Source: Diprion similis
Taxonomy: Eukaryota; Arthropoda; Insecta; Hymenoptera; Diprionidae
NCBI RefSeq assembly: GCF_021155765.1
Contig: NC_060116.1
Coordinates: 3,286,001-3,350,000, forward strand
Direction: 5' to 3'
DNA: 64,000 nucleotides
In this document: one piece after another, positions 12,593 through 25,700 of the stretch
How the letters are laid out: each line of letters starts with the position of its first letter
How positions within the stretch are numbered: the stretch's first letter is position 1
Notes under the pieces: model-generated
Database searches by the model: none
What the model was told of the DNA's origin: nothing
What the model saw: the letters and a program-made list of their open reading frames with translations, nothing else
Program-made: the position numbers and the translations under genes

Positions 12593-14864
12593 CAGCGTAA
12601 AGATCAATTGAAAAATTCCACTTGTCACACGCACGTGGTTGGGTTAGCACCTATATAGTTTCTTATTGCTATGAATATGAATTCATACTTTCAGTTTCTC
12701 GCTACATAGGCGTAACGCGACATCGTTACTGTTGTAGGTCAGTTCTACACGTTGTTTCCGTGATACCTGCAGCTAATGCGAACTTCTCAATTATAAAACA
12801 CAGTATAAGTACAAGTCGGGAGATACGGATATCAAACTGTTGAAAAACGGATTCATCTCGCTTTAACGAAGACCGGGGATTCGTGAAATTGATCTCTCAT
12901 TCGATCCCGACATTGGATTCGAAGAAGCAATCAAAGCTGCCCGGCAACTTTTTCGATCGCTTTTACGTGGCCCTCATTTCACGCATTTCTCCTCTGAAAG
13001 ATCCTATATTCAAGTGCCCGCTAATACCGACCGTCCTTAACTGTAGATAAAACAGACTTAGCACCCGACGGTAATTTTTTGTTGCCTACAGCTACTGGTC
13101 GAAACGGTTGTGGCCTGTCTTATCTGCAGTTAACAAGCGACCCTGGGTTATGGGTTTCGAAAATCGACAGTTTGGTGATGATCTGCCATGGATTAGAAAG
13201 AAGTAGGAAGAGATTTTGAGAGTTGGCGATATCTCGTGAAAAACTGTTGGATTAAAATACAAAAAAAAAAAAAAAATGTTTACTGCTTATTATCGTATTA
13301 ACGGTTAATTACAGGCTTTCAAAAGTTATTCCTATCCATTACCGTAATATTAGGTGACGTAAATACTCTGATATTTTTTCAGCCATTGCATGAAATCATT
13401 GCCGATTAATATTATAAAAAGTGCGTTTATGAGGTTACGGACAAAGTTTGGTGCTTTATATACTTTCTGTGTAATAATGAATAACGCCAAAAAGTTTTTG
13501 CGAAACCGATCACAGGCCTAAATTGAAAACACAATAAATTGTTATCTTTCGGTTTACCAGCGGTGAAAACACTTGAAGTCGAGAATTCAATTCACATTGA
13601 TTTGGTATCATTTGCAATTTGATTCTTCTAAAATCAGTTGCAGCTACAAAACATGATCTCTCAATGGTAAAAGAATATCGTTTTGATCAAAGAAACTTCC
13701 TACTCACTTGGTATAGTAAATTTTTTCATTTTAGTCGATAAAAAATGAAGAGAACCAAAAAATACAAGAACGAAAATTTATGTGAAATAATCGGAGGTTA
13801 TTTTAAGCATTCAACAGAATATCAATGCATGTTCATGATGTGATCTCTAAGATCTTTGGTATCTCTGATATTTTTTCAAATTTCATGTCATCGGGAAACA
13901 TCAACAAGAATTTAACACATGAGAATTTACAGTATAAATCTAAAAATTTCATAGAAATGAATATTACAAGTACCGAAATACACAAAGCATGTTCTATTGG
14001 AAATGAAACGCATTTTTGTACACCTGAGTACGTGAAGATACCGTTCGAATGAGTCCCATTTCAGTTGAACCGGTTAAAAATTGGCAAACTCGGTACGCAT
14101 GAGGCGGGAGGAGGAAAGTCAAACACTGTTACACTACAGATCATCAACTGTGGGAAATTATAACTAACTCAAGTAACAAGATCCATGTAATCTCGAGTCC
14201 CAGACTGCACTGGCACAGAGGAAGCTGTCGCTTTCTTTCTTCCGGTATCTACTGATCTAGTTTTTGAATGAGAACACAAGTTCTGTAAATTTTCGAGCGT
14301 GGTTATCGCGTGACGAAAGAGAAAATTAAGCAGATCAGTGCGTCTCAAAATTAAACGTCCATGAATCGATAAAATTGATGGAAAATAGCATGAGATAAGA
14401 AATGTGAAAGACAGGCGATGCTGAGGTATAAAAAGCGCGTCCTGACCCAATACTTGATCCAGAAGCGCAGAACTGTAAATTGATCGGAATGCCGTTTCTC
14501 CGCAGTAAAAGGATTTCATGTGAAATGAAATGTAGGGTTGATAGAAATTCTGCATTTATTTGATCAAGGAAAAGTTTCACTCGTTTATTCAAGACAATTT
14601 ATCTCGAAATTCATCATTGCTTTACCGCATTTATTACTTACTCGTTTATGCTTCTCCATCGCGTTGCAGATCTCAGATTGCGCACGACGCGTGGCACTCA
14701 CAAGTTGTTTGCTTATAAGGCAGAATACACTATCAACAAGGAAAGTTCGATGGCGTAGGTACATCTTCACTTATAATTCCGACACGGCTGCAGTATAATG
14801 TCGTCATAAATCGTCTAAGAGCAGTGATCGACTGCGGTGCGACGAAAGAGAATCCAGTATGGAA
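12593..14864. other. Intergenic stretch upstream of the 14.9-21.1 kb gene
   Basis: AT-rich with an A tract at about 13261-13276 and short open frames without recognisable content. The part nearest 14865 should hold the promoter of the plus-strand gene whose first exon ends at 14945. I see no clear TATA box. Confidence 0.4.
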
Positions 14865-14942
14865 GATAGGGAGAGAGTTGGAAAGTAGGCCTCACTGGCT
14901 CAGTCAGTGCTAGACTGTGACTCGGACCGTTTGGACGTCGAC

Positions 14943-17900
14943 ATGGTAAGTCTCTACACCGGATTTCAGTCAATACTTTATAACTCAAAGTGATAGACAC
15001 CCGGTTCAATCCTTATCAAATTTGTGAGAAAATATTCCGATTTTGCCAAAGTAATTTTCATATCATTTCTCAAATTTTTCGGTTACTTTCACTTCCAACT
15101 TGATGCCTACCGCCTGAATTCTGTACCCGTCAATTGCGTACGCACTTTGCCCAACCCAAAATAGTTTAAAAAATTGTGTTTAGTTTATCAAAATTTTGAA
15201 TTTTCATGGAACGACTTCTCCAGATTTTTTCAATACCTTGTTGGTCGTTTATTCCATTTGTTTACGTAACGAATATGAAGACTTGCCGCAGATAGAAAAA
15301 AAAAAAACTAAATAAAAAATGAGAATGTGCGATAATCCAGGTCATTCAACAAGGTTAGCTACTTCCACGCGAATATACTAGACTACATAGCTATAATTTA
15401 TTATAAACGTATCGTAGGTCTAGCTGGGTTTTCCCGGCTTATCCTTTCGCTCGGAACTGATTATAGATTTTGCAACGAAATGGATGGATGTAATTACGGA
15501 TCGAGAATCAATCAGTGCATATTTTGTAAAAGCGAGAGGTGCTTTTGAGCTCTGCGTCTACGCAACTGAAAGTTGCTTTCATCATGGCCATCGAAATCGA
15601 TAGGGTTACCATATAATTTTTCTTTCAAGTTTTAAAACTTCCCTTTTAGCATTAACACGATCATGCAGAGCATCGCGTGAGGAGCCGGGATAAAACATAA
15701 AAAGTATAAATAATCCCGCGTAAATACCTTCAGCATGTAATTGCCGATCATGGGCTGTGGACGCCATTGCAATCGGTCAACTCAGTCAAGGATCTGTTGC
15801 AACGATAGCTTATGAATATTGAAACGCTCACCCCGAGCATAACCCGAGTTTTCTCATACCTGAACAGAAATCGTAACGCGTCTCCGACAAGGTCGCAAAT
15901 TTGGGTTAACAAAGACGTTTTTTACGTTTTCAATTTTTCTACTAAACTGCGTCTTTAGCGCTTAATTAAAAGTGCCTTCAAAGATTCGAAGTAACGACCG
16001 AACGGTTGGTACTTACACAGGTTGACATCCCTCTGCAGCTCAGCTCAGATCGCGAAGGAACGCGAAATTGTCCGACGTTTAGTCGGGTTACATATTATCC
16101 GTCGTTTGGTACTCAGGTGAAACACCTTTCACCGCGAAGGACGTAGACCTCGATTAGACCGGCTTTTTACAGAGTTTTTTAAATCCATTTTTCTCCTTTT
16201 TTTCTATTATACGTCAATTCGCTGTTCTATTGAAGAAAAATCGATACCATTCAGAGAATAATATCGTTACTCAATATCTGTACCGATTCGTGCAGGTTCA
16301 CGTATTGCTACCAAATCCGAAATCGCGTTTAGCAGAAGCTTTGCAATGTTTATGTAAGCAAAGAATCGCCGTCGCGGCAGCTCATCTGTGTCAAAATTAT
16401 AATATTCATCACGGTTGAATAAAATTTTTCTAACTGTCTTCTGTTTGCATAATCAGGAAAACAAAAATAAAAAAAAATAAAAATTTGGTTGAAATTGGGT
16501 CACTGAATTTGCTTACTTTTTTCTTCATTACTCTGATCGCTCTCGTTGTTTTTGCTGCAGTTTCTGCGACTCATCAGAAGCATCGGGACTTACGATTAGC
16601 CATAACGATGCACTTCGAGTTCTGGGTCAGTTCACAGTTGCACGGTAATTACGAATCGTGGTTATACCTACGTTCCGATTCTGACAGTGCTGTCAGAAAA
16701 AATTCTAGGACACAGCAGCATCCGATGGTTATCTATCCAATTATACTCACTTAAAGTTAGGAATATTGCAAAACGGTTCGGTTTGGATCCAGCAACCGTA
16801 TCTGGACTAAACAAACGTTCGATACAGTTAGTTGGGAGATAGAAGCAGCTAATTTGTCTTTCTGAGCGATACAAAAATATTATTTAAACGCGGCAGTAGT
16901 ATTAGAAAGAAAAAAATATCCGTGAAAAGCAAGGAAATTTATGAAACTTCAGCTTTCTTCTTATTATTCTGAATAAATTATTCTAAAACATTTCGTTTAT
17001 GTCGATAACTCGTTGTCAGATCCAGGATTCATTTTTGGATTGCGTATATATTCTAGTTCATTAATCATCCAGGAAAAATAAATAAATAAATAAATAAAAT
17101 CGGAAACTATTTTAACCAGTTCACGACAAATTTCGCTTATTTGTCGAGGATGACGAGCATTCGTGAAAGTTGGACATAATCCTAAGCCTACTGATTTGGT
17201 GTCTATTGAGTTGCTCACGTGCAGGCGGAGTGTTGAGAAATATGTTGTGATTTCTGAGATTTCGAGTGGTCTGGAAGCTCACTTAGAAAACTCGTACACA
17301 TCCAAAACATGCGCGTAACATTCGGGTTTGGTTAAGGAAATGTGATGGAATAATCGTCACAAATTCAACATCTCAGTTTTGTTGTGATCACATAAATGTC
17401 TTGTGAATTCTTTTGATCAATGTCCATGTAGGCATGACTGGAATTGAGCAGTGATTACACTATCGAGAAGGAGCATTCATATAATCATTACGTAAATTTA
17501 CATTGCGATATTTAAAATGTAATTCCAGCGTAAAATAAAATTAATGCCTTTTGGAGAGGATTTATTTGACATTAATGGTATCAAACACACAACAAAGTAA
17601 TCAATACCAATGAGATGCCAGATTAAATCTGGAATTCATCATATTTGCCAAAACGAGCTTGGAGCTTTGGAATTTACAGACAATTCAAAATCGTTTCCAA
17701 CGATAAGGAGTCTCTGGAAAATACTTTCTTTTGTGTAGTAGCTGTGCTTACTGGTTTTAGCAATTAATATTCAGCAGTCCAATGCTACGGTGCGAGTGAA
17801 TTTTTGAGTTTCATTGTACAAAGCCGATGCCTCTATAATCACAATTGTTTCAGATTATCCCGCTCTGCCTGTTGGTCATCATTGGCCTGGGCCACTGCCA

Positions 17901-20900
17901 GGATGGGGTACCATCACGTACCCAGATTGAGATGTCGATCAATCGAACGATCGACGAAGTAGAGCGAATGATTCGCGAGGATCCCAGACTACCGCGACTT
18001 TCACGGACGGAAATAGTCGACATTTTGTTCAACATAACGTCGAAAGACGTTATCGATTCGAACGCGGATAAAGAGAGCATCGACAAGGCGAGGATGGAGT
18101 ACCAGAGAGCGTTGATGGTCGTGCTGCCATACAGTCCAAATGCCTCGGAGGAAAATCTTAAGGATCTATACACAAAGCCGCCGATGGTCCAAATGATTTC
18201 TGATACAAGTGACCCAGTGAACTACGAGATGACTTATGACGATGGTGGAATGGAAGGAGAAATGATCTATTCAGAGAAACCGGAAGAGCCGAACTTCGCA
18301 CTTGACACTTCCATCGACAACCACGTGGCGTTGGCCAACCCTGCTGAGGTGAAGGACGAAATCGAGGAGTCCACTGGTTCCTACGAAAATCACAGAGATA
18401 CGTATTCCGAAGTGGTGGATCCGATCGATTTCAAGACACTTTCAACAGTCAGCAACTTCAGGCCTATATATGACGGCAAACCGAGAGTCGTTCACGCCGA
18501 GTCCCCCGAACTATTCAGTTTTAACTTGAACAATTTGCAAACCACCCCAAGAAGCTCGTTCGATTCGACCGACTCCATTGTCTATAGCCAGGCTCCGGAA
18601 CAGTTCGAGGACTCCCTTTCGACGGATTCGAAACTCGAGATCGTCTATAGCACTACCGTGAACACTAGAAAACCCCCGACAACGAAATTCAATAACGAAG
18701 TTGGCCAGGAGCTGAGTACCGAGTCAACTACAGTGTCTTCGACAACTACCAATCGTCATGTTCTGGCTTCAGACCAATGGCACTACAATGCTCCTCCAGC
18801 CACAGTGGACTCCGTGAAGAAGTACCCCGAGTACAAGTTTCCCACTCAAACAGAATCCTCGGGAAGTTCGATCTTCGAAGCTTTCAGTACCACGACGAAA
18901 AATCCCGAAATGACGATAAACATCCAAGGACAAAACACCGAGAAGAAACATGACTTCAAAATGGAGGACCTGAGTTCAACGTTCGTTACTTCGATGTCGA
19001 CTAGCACGACTGGTCCGGTAAAAACGAAATTCAGCTCTTCATATGCAGCTAATTCTGCTGGAGTTTCGAAGGTCAGTCCTACCATGCCGCCTATGAGATC
19101 AGAAATAAAGGATCTCCTGGCGTCCATCGGTCTTTCGGAGAGTAATCCAGATCAGCAACCAAACGTTGGAAGCACCGTGCCATTTTCTGGCTCAAATAAT
19201 CTGGTCCCTTCGCAAATATCCGGTCTGGAAGCCCCGGGAACAAATTCTCCTTCAATTTTGAACCAGAATACGTTCGGAAGTCCAAGCTACGACTACAAGA
19301 AGGGAACGCAAAATCTCAGCCCTGATATGAGACTTCTCCTCCAGACCTTTGGCCTTCAGACTTCTAAGAACTCAGAGACACCATCCACTACTACGAAAAA
19401 GCCGATACCTGTTGTTGTCAATTTAAACTCTTATTCTAACTTCAAGCCCCTGCCAACGATGAATGTGAAAGATCAGGATATGCGAGATTTCTTGGCCAAA
19501 TTTGGCTTGGGCGATGGTGACAGCCAGAAAACTCGGAGCCACAAGTCAGTGAAGACGAGGAAAAGCGCGGAAGCCAGTCCTCCATCACTGATAGAAGCTG
19601 TGCCGGACAACATGAGGAAGATTTTGGAGAATATCGGGCTGATCACCAGATCGGAAAAGTCTTATCAATACAATGAGACTGTCACTTCTCATTCATCAGG
19701 CTTGCCCGACACCCCAAAGCTGCATGTCTTCAAGCCACACGAAACGCCGGGTCATACTAAGGAGCAGAAGGAGAAGATCAACAAGCTACTGGACACCGTA
19801 AGAAAAGTCCAGTCGGGCTCAGCGGATTCGCAGGAAGTTCAGGCTGCTGCTAAGGATCTTTTGGAAACGACAAAGACCCTGCAGAATGGACCGGATCCGC
19901 TTAGCCTTGAGGAAATCCTGAACATTTACAACGAGGGGATCAAGAACGAGGTCAAGAGACAGGAAGACGTGACGACACCTCCGAATGACAGTGGAGCGGA
20001 CAATGCGACACTGTTGTCAACTGGTATTCAGAAATTAATGCTATACGTTTTGGGAAGCTCGCAATTTTGGGTTGGAAAAATGATTCAGGGGTTAACAAGG
20101 ATCAGAACCGTGCTAACCAAAGCCTCTAATAAACTAAGAGAATTTGACGGAGATTAATTGTTTGACTCGTTACTAAAATTTCTGTAACTAAATAGAAACC
20201 GAACCTTCCTCTACCCAAGCTTGTCACTTACCGCCTGTAAAAGCTGTTATAATGTGTGACTGGCTAGAGTTTTTAACACTGCGCTCGAATACATTTCGAC
20301 TTCTACTAATCATCTTCTTGGTCTGTCTATCGTTTCTTTTGAAATTGGTTCTTGGTAGATAGTTCATCTGCCGATGTGTTATTTAAATGTGGATATCTTC
20401 CGCATTGAGCAACTAATGAATGCCAATAATTAACAATTTCCTCAAAGGGTCTTGCGGCTTTCTATCGGTATAGAAAGTCGACTGCAGCGCATTTGAAAGA
20501 GGTATTACCGAGTTTGAGAATTCAGAGGTGCAGTCTTTGGTATTTGTTGCATGAAAAATGAGAAGAGAAGTGGCATAAAAGTATCGCGTGACGGCGTGTG
20601 AACGACATAAGTGTCTTCTGTGGAGTCGCGTCGTTACGAGGCTTTCGTAATTTACTTAACCATACCATGTCAGAATTTTTTGTTTCTTTATAATCGTAAT
20701 CCTGAATACCACTAACAACCGGAAGAAGGAAAATCACACACGAATTACGGGATTTCTGACAATGGAACTAAATAAAGAATTTATCAACGAAAATTGTAGA
20801 AACGACAACACCACCCAGTGCAGAAACCACGTCTACAACGACTGCGGCGACTTTACCGGACTTCTCGATAGCTTCTGGAACTTCGAACTTTGCCGACTTG

Positions 20901-21095
20901 GCAGACTCGTTTGGTGGAAGTACGAGGGCACCGGATCCTGTCTTACCGATGCAGAGGAAAACCGGTCTCTATTTCCTCGTCGACTGGAACACGTTCCTAG
21001 AGGTCGGCGAGGAGGGGTCTGCGGATAAGGTCAATTTAAGGTTCCAACCCAAAGTAGGTGACAGGACAAGATTCCTTCCGGTTACCGTGCCGTGA
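14943..21095 (+). CDS. Secreted Ser/Thr-rich protein with four DMRxLLxxxGL-type motifs (822 aa)
   Basis: I do not recognise a named family. Exons: the ATG 14943-14945 followed at once by donor gtaagt; 17854-20023; 20800-21095 with the stop. Phases agree (0, then 1). The second exon opens with IIPLCLLVIIGLGHCQ, so residues 1-17 form a signal peptide and the protein is secreted. Residues about 30-75 are helical and charged. The middle is rich in Ser, Thr and Pro with many TTT/STT runs, a likely O-glycosylated mucin-like region. Four motifs repeat within it: EIKDLLASIGL (418-428), DMRLLLQTFGL (492-502), DMRDFLAKFGL (543-553) and NMRKILENIGL (587-597). The last exon starts with another Thr-rich run and ends in a compact segment (KTGLYFLVDWNTFLEVGEEG, then FQPKVGDRTRFLPVTVP) that looks conserved. 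An extracellular matrix or cuticle-associated role is inference. A longer reading of exon 2 to 20157 is probably intron read-through. Confidence 0.8.
14946..17853 (+). other. Intron 1 of the secreted Ser/Thr-rich gene
   Basis: 2.9 kb between donor gtaagt at 14946 and acceptor tttcag ending at 17853. It holds only short open frames, low-complexity A/T tracts and a (aaat)n run near 17078-17099. No nested gene is supported. Confidence 0.6.
20024..20799 (+). other. Intron 2 of the secreted Ser/Thr-rich gene
   Basis: Bounded by donor gtattc and acceptor attgtag. Splicing here joins ...LLST to a Glu codon and the Thr-rich start of exon 3 in frame. The open frame running on from exon 2 to 20157 lies in this intron, so an intron-retained isoform ending there is possible. 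Confidence 0.6.
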
Positions 21096-22600
21096 AATCA
21101 TTACGTTTCGCCTTCGCCCTCGCGATGCAGGGCCAAAATTTGGAGAATAGAGCGCCTGTAAATAATCCTGAACGTTCATTCGCCTAATCCGTATAAATAT
21201 ATTTATATATAAGTTTCTTTTTTTTTATTACTTTTTATTTACTGCTCACGGAGCGTTCTATGTATTTATTTTCTTTCACTTCACAATTCTTGCAATTTTT
21301 CAAGTTGAATTGAGAAAAAGTAGATTTTATCGAGGTGTAATTGATTTTTGAAAAGCTCGACTCTTTGAATCAACCGAAAGAGATTACCGCGTTTCTAAAA
21401 TTTATTTTGTTTCAATGCTCATCGTCATTCAGCACCTTATGATCGTTCTACCTATGTAGGATTTCACGAATAATAATTTTTTACCAAAACGACCAGATAC
21501 AGTTGATGACCCGTGAAAAAGAGGATGTACGTATCGCAAATTTCAATGAAATAATTAGTCTGATGGAAGAATTATTAAATGAAGGTTGACAATATCAATG
21601 TCAAGTTAGTTATCATTGAGAACCATAAATTCAAATGATAGTTAGTATAAAACCGTCACGTTATTGTTCAAATTTATTGATGCCAAAATCGTATTGTTTG
21701 CCGAATTTCTGTGGATCAGGGTCCGTTTTGCTTGCGAATAAATTGTACTCTGTAGATCACAATGAATTCCGAACAACGCTAATTTGTTTAGGACAAAGCA
21801 TGAGATGATTAAATAAAAAATAACATGGATTATTATGATGAAATGATCAGAATTTTCAAAAAATATTTATCTCCAGTAACTTATGTATCTGATCTATCGA
21901 AATTGGACAGGCGTTTAAAAAATATAATAATAGTAGAATTTCTGTTCACAATTATTAATGACTAAACTTTCTTTGTCTGTATTTGAGGTTCTCAATTTTT
22001 TTAATATATTGAGAAGGCATTTCTGTAATTGACTCTATTTCCAACGCTTGACTTGATAGTTTCACTTTTCCAACATTGAGTGCATTATTTTCTTATATAT
22101 CGATTATTCTCTCGAATTATTATTCTCTAGAATCAGATTAACAATCAACTTCAATCTCAAGCCAATAATTTTACATTCCCGAATCTAATTTATTTCCTTT
22201 GGCTAAAAAATCCGGCTAAATAAATAATAACCTAATAAATAATAATGAATGAATAATAACACAAATTTCCGCTGTTTCATAATATTACACGTGTCTGAAA
22301 ATTTACATTCAGTGTGTAACAAGTTATGGGTTTTATAATCAAACACATTTTCATATTATACGTCTAATTACCTTAATTATTTATGTAAGTTATTTAATTA
22401 CATAGTTTTGTATATCACGTGGTATAATAAAAATAAACTACCACCAATTTAAGTATATGTTTACGTGGTACACATTGTGCAGGTCACGTGTATGCTGTAT
22501 GTATACACATTTATCCTATATCTGGTACCTAACACCTCACGAATTGGCGATATTTTGATTCGTGCCCTGACGAGAATTGCGAATACAATAAGCAGGGCGT
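21096..22600. other. Intergenic stretch between the two secreted-protein genes
   Basis: AT-rich, containing the 3' UTR of the upstream gene and the promoter region of the gene starting at 22729. Only short open frames; no repeat structure seen beyond simple A/T runs. Confidence 0.5.
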
Positions 22601-22626
22601 GGGGGGGGGGGGGGGGGGGGGGGGGG
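22601..22626 (+). repeat. Poly-G tract of 26 bases
   Basis: An uninterrupted run of G, 103 bp upstream of the start codon at 22729. In an AT-rich background this is exceptional. It may fold as a G-quadruplex or may mark a polymorphic microsatellite; the exact length is prone to sequencing error. Confidence 0.9.
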
Positions 22627-22728
22627 CGGTGTAGTATATGCCGATTAAGTGATTCCAGCGACAGTCGACATCAATAAACACCCGAGATAGATCGTGGTCA
22701 AGAAATAGAGATCAATAGGTGATCGAAG

Positions 22729-25700
22729 ATGGCCGTTGCACCGTCCCACTTCAATAAAGCTCTATTGGTTTTTCTTGCAATTTTCGTACCGGTGCAATGC
22801 GGCTTTCACGACGAAGATATGGTCGAAAGACTGGACGTCATGTTGAAGGATGTAAAGACTCAAAGATATTCTCGGGATACGGACAACAGTTTGAAAATAT
22901 GGCAGGAATACGAGTTTGGAAGCGGTGCCGGTAATCGCGAAGGTAGGAGAACCTTTATTTCATTCAGCACTGTATCTGGATTCACTAATTAATTACATCT
23001 AGGATGCACTGAATCTTTTTTCACTCTCACAGTAAGAATATAAATAAAAATTTTTGTGTATCTTGTGCATAGAAATAATTTTTCTTGTTAGTATTTTCAT
23101 TGGATTTTAAATTGAAAGTTAAATTCTTGGTAAATGAAAATGAAATCCTTTTCGTGATAGTAAAAAGATCATATCGGACATGATTTTGCATATACAAGAA
23201 TAACGTTTTTTTTTTTTTTTTTTGCACTGATAATTATGAAAACTTATGTCTTGCTTATCGTTTGAGCATCGAATTTAAATTTGCTCAATCTGAAACAAGC
23301 AAGTGTTGTCTTACATGAAAATAAAATGTGTCAGGGTGATGTGAATATCGAGATAGAATCGGGTGACCGCGCACAATCGTTTCACGAAAAACAGAAATAA
23401 AAAATGTTAAGATTATGTGGCAATGGAGTATTTTGCTTAATATTCCAAATTTATTTTTTATAGTCGTTTGTAGAAAAATTTTTCAACCTAAGCAGCGATA
23501 AATCTTTTCAAACATTTCAAAGTCGAAATTCTAAAGACTTGCAGAAATTAATATTCTTGTAGTGTTGAAAACAGGTTCATTTTCAATCGGAATTAAAAGT
23601 ACTGAGTGGTGTTTTGCACTTTTTGTTTGAAGTGCCTGTTTTTCGAAAATCATGTATGTTTTAGAACACGAATTTCTTAGTATTCATAAGTTCATTTTCA
23701 TTTCGACCTATATTCTCAATATGATGCACGATGTTTACATAACTAGCGAAAACAAACTTCGAAATTCCTTTTTCAGTTTGCGCTGATCATTTCTTCAGTA
23801 TATTAACCAACGATATTTTGTTTTCTAATTATCAACTCGAAATACCTAATTTTCATATTATGTTTTGTAAACGATTAACGGATTCACTTCCAGTTTTCCA
23901 TTTCAAATGCAGATTTCACAACATTCTGTATTATGCGCGTAGACTTTGTCGGTGAAACAAGTGACTACATATTTCAAGTAATATATATATTCTAAATACC
24001 GTTTTACATATCTGACTTATTTATTGACAAACGGATACTCTTCACTATTGCTTCGTTCAAGGATGATGCTTAATCGTTCAAGCATCGCCTTAACCTTGTT
24101 TCGTATGTTATTCTCAATCTTCACACAACATTCTGAGTACATTCATAAAAGCATTTCTACCCATCCATGCATTATACTTCTATAGATTCGTAGATTTTTT
24201 TTCAAGACGGCTGTCTCTAAATTGCGTAAGGTTTTAAAAAAAGAAATTTGCGAAAAATTAATTTGGCGCAATTAAAGGATAGCCCCTAATCAACTACGCG
24301 ACGGCAACTCGATATACATTACTGTCGACTAAAAAGCATGGTTGTGGGAGCATATTGACACGAAACCTCATTAGAGTCATTAGATATTTGTTATCCCCAG
24401 TACATACATATACAAATATTAGATTGATGAAACCTGAAAAATGTTCGATATGTATACGAAATTATTTTGCTGATGCACCCCATACAGAATCCTAATTGTA
24501 AGCAAATCAGGGTACAAGTCCATTCTGCTTGTGAGCAACTCCGCTGCTCTTGATGTCGACTTGGTAAAACAACTCAGAGCTGCTTAGGGTGGAATGTGCC
24601 CTCATTTGCCTATAATAAGTGCCCCCGATGGGTCGAATCATGGAAATAACTCGGTATATGGTATATATCATACACAAATACTTATTTTACGGCATGGGCA
24701 TTGAAAAGTCCACTTTTTGTGTCAGTTTTCGTTTCGTAAAGTGACGCTTTATACGGCAGCGAACAAAGTTGCGGAATAAAGTCTTTATTCCGTAGTTTTG
24801 ATGCGCAGTTCGAAGTGCGCATCCCAAACTACCGAATAAAGTAACTTCGTCGAACAGATCGCGACATAACCTCACTCTTCGTATTGCTTTTCAATGCCCA
24901 TACCATAAAAAATATTGTATGTGGCATGCCCGTAAACCGTTTTTTGGCTCGGGTAATTTCAGTACTCACTTCCGGCTCGCCTTCAGCTCGTCCTGAAATC
25001 TTCATCCTTGCCAAAAAAACATGCGGTTTACGGGCATGCTACATAAATAGCTAATTGTCAGACTCATGAAACGCTGATTTAAACCCTAGAGCTAATCGTC
25101 GCGAACATAACAATCGAGGAGGATGAAATTCTGTCAACATTCGGCGCCAACGGCTGGCAGTATTCGGCTGGCGTTCGCGACGGAATCTTGGCCAGCAGCG
25201 GGGGGTCGAGCCTTTGGCTCTGTTTCCATGGCAACAAAGATGGCCGCGTCCATGATCGCGCCGTTTTGACAGTTGCCGGCACAATTCTGACCTTCAAAGT
25301 GATCGCTTTGCTCGAGCCTGTCGGTCGTCAAGAGCACATTTTCGCCATAATTTGTGTCGAGTCCGGTGCTGAGACGGAAATTCTGTGGTATAAATATGGA
25401 CACCATAAGTTTGAGCGAGTTGCATCCTCAGCCGTCTCCAGGCGCGTCGAGAGGTTAGAATTCTTCCAACACAACCGACGCAATAAACTCCTGCTGCTTA
25501 CCGAACCGATGAGGTACAACGACGCTGTCTATTCATCCATCGAAATCTATGGATTCAAGTTCGTCGGCGGTCTTCTCGACTTGTGGTGAGTCTTTTGCAT
25601 TTTTAGGTTATAATTTTATCGCCCATGCGCCGTATGCTCAGAATCCTCTTGTGGCTTCTGCGTCTTGTCTTACATCTTACTACGCCAGTTCGGCGCATTA

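Noticed and set aside
20024..20157. Continuation of exon 2 of the secreted Ser/Thr-rich gene to a stop at 20157
   Set aside because: Splicing at 20023 to 20800 joins two Thr-rich segments in phase and adds a conserved-looking C-terminus, so the run-on is most likely intron.
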